Assembly (NCBI GenBank): GCA_050117315.1
Contig: JASFMY010000038.1
Span: forward strand, 1-47,313
Direction of reading: 5' to 3'
Length of the DNA stretch: 47,313 bases
From: JANQIV01 sp050117315
GTDB taxonomy: Bacteria > Bacteroidota > Ignavibacteria > Ignavibacteriales > Melioribacteraceae
Shown: positions 42,885 to 47,313 of the stretch, one piece after another
Layout: each line of letters starts with the position of its first letter
Position numbering within the stretch: position 1 is the first letter of the stretch
Position numbers and translations under genes: made by a program
Notes under the pieces: model-generated
Told to the model about the DNA's origin: nothing
Databases searched by the model: none
What the model saw: only the letters and a program-made list of their open reading frames with translations

Positions 42885-43766
42885 ATGACTCAAAAACCTA
42901 TAGTTAAGAAAAAAAGCAAAACACATGTTGTTCTCGAATTTGTAGTAATGATTATTATTGTACTTTTTATAAAATCTACTTTTCTCGAAGCTTCGCTTGT
43001 ACCTACTTCCTCTATGGAAAACACAATGATGGCAGGTGATTTTTTAATTGTAAATAAATTTGTATACGGCGGTTCAACTCCACGTTACATACCTTTCACA
43101 AATTTAAGGTTACCCTATATTAATTTCCCTAAGTTTAAGGACCCGGAAAAGTATGAAATTCTTGTTTTTGAATATCCGGGCAATAGAGATGTTTATTTTA
43201 ACGAAGAAGTAGTACACTATGTTAAAAGGTGTGTCGGTGTTCCCGGTGATACTATTCAGATTATTGACAGAGTTTTATATGTAAACGGTGAAGAATTTAA
43301 AAGACCCCCGAATATAAATTATGTTAAACCAAGATCTTACCCGAGGGAATATTCGGATCCCGGCATTTTCCAGGTTGGTAAAAAGTGGAACAGTGATTTT
43401 TACGGCCCGTTGGTTATTCCCAGTAAAGGTGATGAAATTGATTTAACAATAGAAAATATTCAGGCATGGGAAACCTTTATTAATAGGGAGCATGAAAAAG
43501 ATGCTGTAGATATAAAAGGAAATCAAATTTATATTAATAACAATCCTGCCGATAAGTACGTTGTTAAAGATGATTATTATTTCATGATGGGCGATAACAG
43601 GGACAACAGCCTTGACAGCAGGTTCTGGGGTTTTGTCCCGCGTGAAAAAATTGTAGGATCACCGTTGATGGTAATTATTTCATGGAACAATAATTACAGT
43701 ATTTTTCAACCCTTTAAATTACTTGCTTCTATCAGGTTAAACAGGATAGCGAAATTAATTAACTAA
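42885..43766 (+). CDS. lepB: Signal peptidase I
   Basis: A 293-residue type I signal peptidase anchored by one N-terminal membrane segment (about 15-33). The catalytic serine is Ser43 in VPTSSMENTM, the general-base lysine is Lys114 in HYVKRCVGVPGD, and the GDNRDNSLDSRFWG box closes the active site. A central insertion of about 80 residues between the Lys box and the GDNRDNS box is common in Bacteroidota enzymes. It cleaves leader peptides at the outer face of the inner membrane. Its last 12 bases overlap the convergent response regulator gene. Confidence 0.93.
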   Translation: MTQKPIVKKKSKTHVVLEFVVMIIIVLFIKSTFLEASLVPTSSMENTMMAGDFLIVNKFVYGGSTPRYIPFTNLRLPYINFPKFKDPEKYEILVFEYPGNRDVYFNEEVVHYVKRCVGVPGDTIQIIDRVLYVNGEEFKRPPNINYVKPRSYPREYSDPGIFQVGKKWNSDFYGPLVIPSKGDEIDLTIENIQAWETFINREHEKDAVDIKGNQIYINNNPADKYVVKDDYYFMMGDNRDNSLDSRFWGFVPREKIVGSPLMVIISWNNNYSIFQPFKLLASIRLNRIAKLIN

Positions 43767-44441
43767 CTTGTACCCTATACCGTGAACGGTTAAAATTATT
43801 TTGGGATGTTTTGTATCCGTTTCTATTTTTTGCCTGAGTTTTAAAATAAAATTATCAATAGTACGAGTTGTAATGTACACATCCTCTCCCCAAACATCTT
43901 TTAATAAACTGTCGCGGCTAACTGTTTCGTTTTTTCTTTTCCATAAATAGTTTAATACTTCATATTCTTTGTGAGACATTTGAACTTCATTACCGTTTTC
44001 AAAAGCGGTGTAGTTAACAAAGTTTATTTTTAATTTGCCCAGGGTAATTTCTTCATCGGGATTTTGTTTTTTTATATCATCGGTTCTTCTCAACACGGCT
44101 TTTATTCTTGCTATAAGTTCCCTAAGACTGAACGGTTTTGTAACATAATCGTCCGCTCCCAGTTCCAGCCCAAGCACTTTGTCAATCTCTTCGCCTTTTG
44201 CAGTGAGTAAAATTATCGGGGTTTTTATACCTTCCTTTCTTATAGTCTTACAGATATCAAATCCCGATAATTTGGGCAGCATCACATCAAGCAAAACCAA
44301 ACTGTAAATATTGGTCCTAATTTTCTCAAGGCCAATTTCGCCGTCCTCGGCAAAGTCAACTTCATAACCTTCAAATTCAAGGTTATCTTTTAATCCCAAT
44401 CTCATACTTGGTTCGTCTTCGACAATCAATATTTTAGTCAT
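43755..44441 (-). CDS. OmpR/PhoB-family response regulator
   Basis: A 228-residue regulator. The receiver domain (1-120) has the acidic pocket Glu8-Asp9-Glu10, the phosphoacceptor Asp52 (LLDVMLPKLSG) and a conserved LLTAKGEE/TKPFS. The C-terminal winged helix (about 130-228) has MSHKEYEVLNYLWKRKNETVSRDSLLKDVWG and RTIDNFILKLRQKIE. It follows its kinase gene by 8 bp. Regulators of this class bind direct repeats about one turn apart, the pattern seen in the GTCAT arrays at 35.6-37.3 kb; a link is only a hypothesis. Confidence 0.92.
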   Translation of the reverse strand: MTKILIVEDEPSMRLGLKDNLEFEGYEVDFAEDGEIGLEKIRTNIYSLVLLDVMLPKLSGFDICKTIRKEGIKTPIILLTAKGEEIDKVLGLELGADDYVTKPFSLRELIARIKAVLRRTDDIKKQNPDEEITLGKLKINFVNYTAFENGNEVQMSHKEYEVLNYLWKRKNETVSRDSLLKDVWGEDVYITTRTIDNFILKLRQKIETDTKHPKIILTVHGIGYKLVN

Positions 44442-44449
44442 CGCTATCC

Positions 44450-46012
44450 TTAAATTTCGTTACTATTATTATAATGAGGGAAAATCAATTTAAATGAACT
44501 TCCCTTTTGTAATTCACTTTTTAATTCAATTTTACCTTCATGGTGATCCATTATTTGTTTAACCAAAGTCAATCCTAAACCGGTTCCTTTTACATTATGT
44601 ACTAATCCGGTCGGTACCCTGTAAAACTTTTCAAATATCTTTTTTTGATCTTCATCTGAGACCCCTATACCGTGATCTTTCACTTCAACAAATACATTTT
44701 CTTTTACTGATCCGGTAGTAATTTCAATTTCCTTTATGTCACGGCTGTATTTGATTGCATTATCAACCAGATTTATTATAGCCTCGTAAACCGCTTCTTC
44801 ATCAGCTTTTACTCTTAGATTACCGTTTACTTCATTAAACTTAACTTTAAATCCTTTATTCCGGATATGAAAGCTATACGTCTTTATAACCTTTTTAACT
44901 ATATCGTTTAAATCATTTTCCTCAAAAGTAAATTCCCTTTTTCCGGCTTCCATCTTGGAAAAATTTAAAATCGTATTAACAATTCTGCTTAACCGGCCAG
45001 TTTCTCTGCTGATTATTTTATAATACTCTTGCTTTTTCTCCTCGGAATTTACCCGGCCCATTTCAAGTGTTTCGGCAAACATTGTTATTAACGCCAGAGG
45101 GGTCCTCAATTCATGAGAAACATTTGAAACAAACTCGGATTTTATTTGAGCAAGTTTTATTTCTTTATTTATATTTTTTACTATAAACCAAAGACCTATA
45201 AGCAAAAGTATAACAAGCAGAGAAACTATAAACAAAAAATTATATCCCCGCTTTTTTACCAGATCATATATTGTTACGCCTTTTAGCGTAATACCCATAC
45301 TGTAGCCGGGCAGAAGCCATAGTTCCCTAGTTTGCTGAAGGTCAACAATATCAGTCGGTTCAGTCTGACTGATAATTTGCATAGTTTCGTCTTTAAAGAT
45401 GTTAATTATAAATTTTCCCTTGGATACAGCTCTCATCTTTGGTTCAAGCTGTTCTCTTGCAAACACATCAGGCAGAAAAACTATACCGCCAAGATGTAAC
45501 GAATCAATTACAAAAAAAAGCATACTGCTCGTATCAGGCAGTGTATTAAAGGCCGGCTCTATTTTGCGGTAGCCTGATTTTTTATAGTCTAATAGCCGTT
45601 TTATTTTTTTATCATGCTTGAGAATTATTTCATTCATTAAAGGTAAATTCTTTTTAGTCTCGTATCCGTCTTTTACCTGTACATAAGCCACATTGTTCTG
45701 TGTTTTTAAGTTATACACAAATATCATTCTCATGAATGAATTCATATTAAACATTTCAATCACACTTTTGCCGAATGAGTACTCATCTCTGGTGTGAAAA
45801 CTCTGCTCAATGTCGTTAGCCCAGCTATCTGTTAAATCCTCGGAAAATTGATTTACGGAAAAAAGAATTGCATCTAGTTGATTACCGTATATTTCCTGCA
45901 ACATTTTTTCGTTTTCACTAAGAGAGTTTAGCTGAAAAGACACCAATATTATAATCGGCAGCAGGACAATAATAATTATAAAAAAACCAATTCGTTTTAG
46001 AGTTTTATTCAT
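44450..46012 (-). CDS. Sensor histidine kinase
   Basis: A 520-residue two-span kinase: membrane segments at about 9-28 and 258-278, with a periplasmic domain of roughly 230 residues between them. HisKA carries the phospho-acceptor His300 in SEFVSNVSHELRTPLALI. The ATPase domain has the N box (EAIINLVDNAIKY), VKDHGIGVSDED and GTGLGLTLVKQIMDHH. It is transcribed with the downstream response regulator. The periplasmic part has no family I recognise, so the signal is unknown. Confidence 0.92.
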   Translation of the reverse strand: MNKTLKRIGFFIIIIVLLPIIILVSFQLNSLSENEKMLQEIYGNQLDAILFSVNQFSEDLTDSWANDIEQSFHTRDEYSFGKSVIEMFNMNSFMRMIFVYNLKTQNNVAYVQVKDGYETKKNLPLMNEIILKHDKKIKRLLDYKKSGYRKIEPAFNTLPDTSSMLFFVIDSLHLGGIVFLPDVFAREQLEPKMRAVSKGKFIINIFKDETMQIISQTEPTDIVDLQQTRELWLLPGYSMGITLKGVTIYDLVKKRGYNFLFIVSLLVILLLIGLWFIVKNINKEIKLAQIKSEFVSNVSHELRTPLALITMFAETLEMGRVNSEEKKQEYYKIISRETGRLSRIVNTILNFSKMEAGKREFTFEENDLNDIVKKVIKTYSFHIRNKGFKVKFNEVNGNLRVKADEEAVYEAIINLVDNAIKYSRDIKEIEITTGSVKENVFVEVKDHGIGVSDEDQKKIFEKFYRVPTGLVHNVKGTGLGLTLVKQIMDHHEGKIELKSELQKGSSFKLIFPHYNNSNEI

Positions 46013-46094
46013 TAATTTTTTTTATTGATTTACAGACTATCAAAAATATTAAAATAATTAATAAGAAATGCGTAATTAGAGTGGGAAATTGCAA

Positions 46095-46445
46095 CTAATT
46101 TACCACTTCAACAATGTTTCTGTTGTTAGAGAAAAAAAATGGGATATCCTTTCTAAATTTATAGCCGACAACTTTAAACTTATAGACCCTGTTTCTTTTC
46201 AGCTTCTTTTGTATTTCAGCAGAGTTAGTTTTTTTGTGGTAATAGTTATCGTTATTGTCGAAGGTTTCGTTTGGTGTAACCACATACCTCTCTACGGCAT
46301 TGTATTTACCTTGAACTGACAATAACTGCAAAACTTTAACTTCAACAATTTCAGAAGTTAAATATACTTCAAAAAATAGGGCTCCGAAAATAAAAATTAT
46401 TGCAAAAATCACCAGTACACCGAAGAACTTTATTATACCCTTCAT
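46095..46445 (-). CDS. Small single-span membrane protein
   Basis: A 116-residue protein with an N-terminal membrane segment (IIKFFGVLVIFAIIFIFGALFF) and a basic, partly beta-like soluble part (KVLQLLSVQGKYNAVERYVVTPNETFDN ... KKLKRNRVYKFKVVGYKF). The soluble part probably faces the periplasm. No family recognised. It is on the strand of the kinase gene and lies 83 bp upstream of it, so it may be part of that operon. Confidence 0.55.
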   Translation of the reverse strand: MKGIIKFFGVLVIFAIIFIFGALFFEVYLTSEIVEVKVLQLLSVQGKYNAVERYVVTPNETFDNNDNYYHKKTNSAEIQKKLKRNRVYKFKVVGYKFRKDIPFFFSNNRNIVEVVN

Positions 46446-46546
46446 TGCAAAAGCTCTTTAATAATAGTTAACGACAATATATCTTCTAAAGCATACTAAT
46501 TCAACGGCTATGATTATTAAAATTTTGTGAATTGATTTAAATCAAC

Positions 46547-46729
46547 TTATGATTTGAGTGAAACTTCTGGATCAATTTTAGAGGTAAAAAGAATTGATAT
46601 GATACCGAAAATTCCAAATATAAACCCGATATAAAACCAGTTAACAGTGTTCCTGTTTCTTGTTTTTGCAAACAGGCATGTAAGTATTGCACAAATAACT
46701 AAATATAAAGGGAGCCAAATACTAAACAT
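46547..46729 (-). CDS. Small two-span membrane protein
   Basis: A 60-residue hydrophobic protein with two predicted spans (WLPLYLVICAILTCLFA and FYIGFIFGIFGIISILFTS) separated by a short basic loop (KTRNRNTVN). The layout is like small phage-holin or stress membrane proteins, but I do not recognise a family. No clear Shine-Dalgarno, so the call rests on the coherent two-span pattern. Confidence 0.5.
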   Translation of the reverse strand: MFSIWLPLYLVICAILTCLFAKTRNRNTVNWFYIGFIFGIFGIISILFTSKIDPEVSLKS

Positions 46730-46817
46730 GTTATTTAAATAATTGTTAATTAATTATAATAAATTCGGAACTTGAGTGATGTTATTAAATTGTTAATTTA
46801 AAATCAACCTTAACGTT

Positions 46818-46994
46818 TCACAGTAAATGGGCTAAAGACTTTCTATATTTTACCAGATAAAAAATAATTTCCTTTCTTAATTCAGCAAGCTGGTTTGTCC
46901 TAATCAATAACAGTAGTTTGTCCAACTCATGTTCTTTTAATATCTCAACAAGTTCGGAAAATATAAAAAGTTCTTTTTTTCTTTTTGATTTCAT
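46818..46994 (-). CDS. Possible 58-residue helical protein
   Basis: An ORF from ATG at 46994 to TGA at 46818 encoding a charged, helical peptide (KRKKELFIFSELVEILKEHELDKLLLLIRTNQLAEL). The amphipathic heptad-like pattern is better than expected by chance, but there is no Shine-Dalgarno and no known domain. The remaining bases to the end of the window (46995-47313) are A+T-rich and show nothing I can name. Confidence 0.35.
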   Translation of the reverse strand: MKSKRKKELFIFSELVEILKEHELDKLLLLIRTNQLAELRKEIIFYLVKYRKSLAHLL

Positions 46995-47313
46995 AGGGAT
47001 GTTGACTCACATTTTTAAGGTACAAAATAAAAACATATTGTTAAGAGATAATTAACTAATTATTAAGTAAATATTATTTATTTCCCCCTTTTCTTCACAA
47101 TAAATTAACCATTTAATAAAGTTTCCTTAATAATAAAATTAACTATAAAACTTATTTTTCTTTTTATTGATTAATTGATATGCTAATTATACACATTCCG
47201 AAATGGAATTGAGGAAAAATTACCCAGGGACTAAAAGATGGAGTTTAGTTCCAACAAATTGCCTTATTTCATCTCTGAATTTTTCTGAGTTTTCAAAAAA
47301 ACCTAATACAGCC

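Noticed and set aside
1..47313. tRNA, rRNA or riboswitch genes
   Set aside because: No cloverleaf, rRNA core sequence or recognisable aptamer consensus was seen on either strand by eye; a covariance scan would be decisive.

Overview
The window looks like a chromosomal segment from an A+T-rich, Gram-negative member of the Bacteroidota/Ignavibacteria side of the FCB group. The support is two TonB-dependent receptors with N-terminal carboxypeptidase-regulatory domains, a DUF4249 lipoprotein, a DUF2911-TPR protein, a ~830-residue PIG-L/ThuA-like protein, and a short-Q-loop cytochrome bd. Clear AAGGAG-type Shine-Dalgarno sites precede many genes, which fits Ignavibacteria better than typical Bacteroidia. 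This placement is an inference; there is no rRNA or tRNA in the window.

Layout. Positions 1-1436 are a graveyard: repeat fragments, a broken IS4-like transposase and the 3' end (domains V-VI) of a group II intron. Positions 1437-4529 (minus) hold a DUF4249 lipoprotein coupled to a frameshifted TonB receptor. Positions 5263-8410 (plus) hold a GMC oxidoreductase and a doubly frameshifted MATE exporter. Positions 8466-18609 (minus) are the centre of interest, in transcription order: TonB receptor, MFS transporter, alpha1/beta1 and beta2/alpha2 pairs resembling the C-glycoside deglycosidase family (TIM barrel + DUF6379), a Gfo/Idh/MocA oxidoreductase between the pairs, a third TIM-barrel isomerase/epimerase, and a glucokinase. 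An AraC regulator lies upstream. The genes fit one pathway: take up a glycoside, oxidise the sugar at C3, eliminate the aglycone, recover the hexose, phosphorylate it. The convergent GMC enzyme could supply a flavin-dependent oxidation, and the MATE protein could have exported aglycone.

Positions 20812-22433 carry a sulfide:quinone reductase-like flavoprotein and a small basic ORF. Positions 22434-24158 are noncoding and repeat-rich, with a MITE inserted into another repeat and a 42-bp minisatellite. Then come a Cache-PAS sensor kinase, a radical SAM/SPASM protein coupled to an MFS transporter, an Rrf2-cydA-cydB operon, a 1020-residue lipoprotein with seven regulatory-domain repeats, and two paralogous small secreted proteins flanking a duplicated jelly-roll protein. 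Each of these last three genes has a 10/11-bp-phased GTCAT-like array upstream. A plus-strand run follows (DUF2911-TPR, PIG-L, 43-residue membrane peptide, sodium:solute symporter, lepB), then a minus-strand two-component system and small membrane proteins.

Two repeat families deserve attention. Family A is a 141-bp MITE with 16-bp terminal inverted repeats and 3-bp ATT/AAT target duplications; one insertion can be compared with its empty site inside this window. Family B has ~12-14-bp terminal repeats (TGTTGCATAACT type) and carries REP-like hairpins; one copy is nested in a family A copy.
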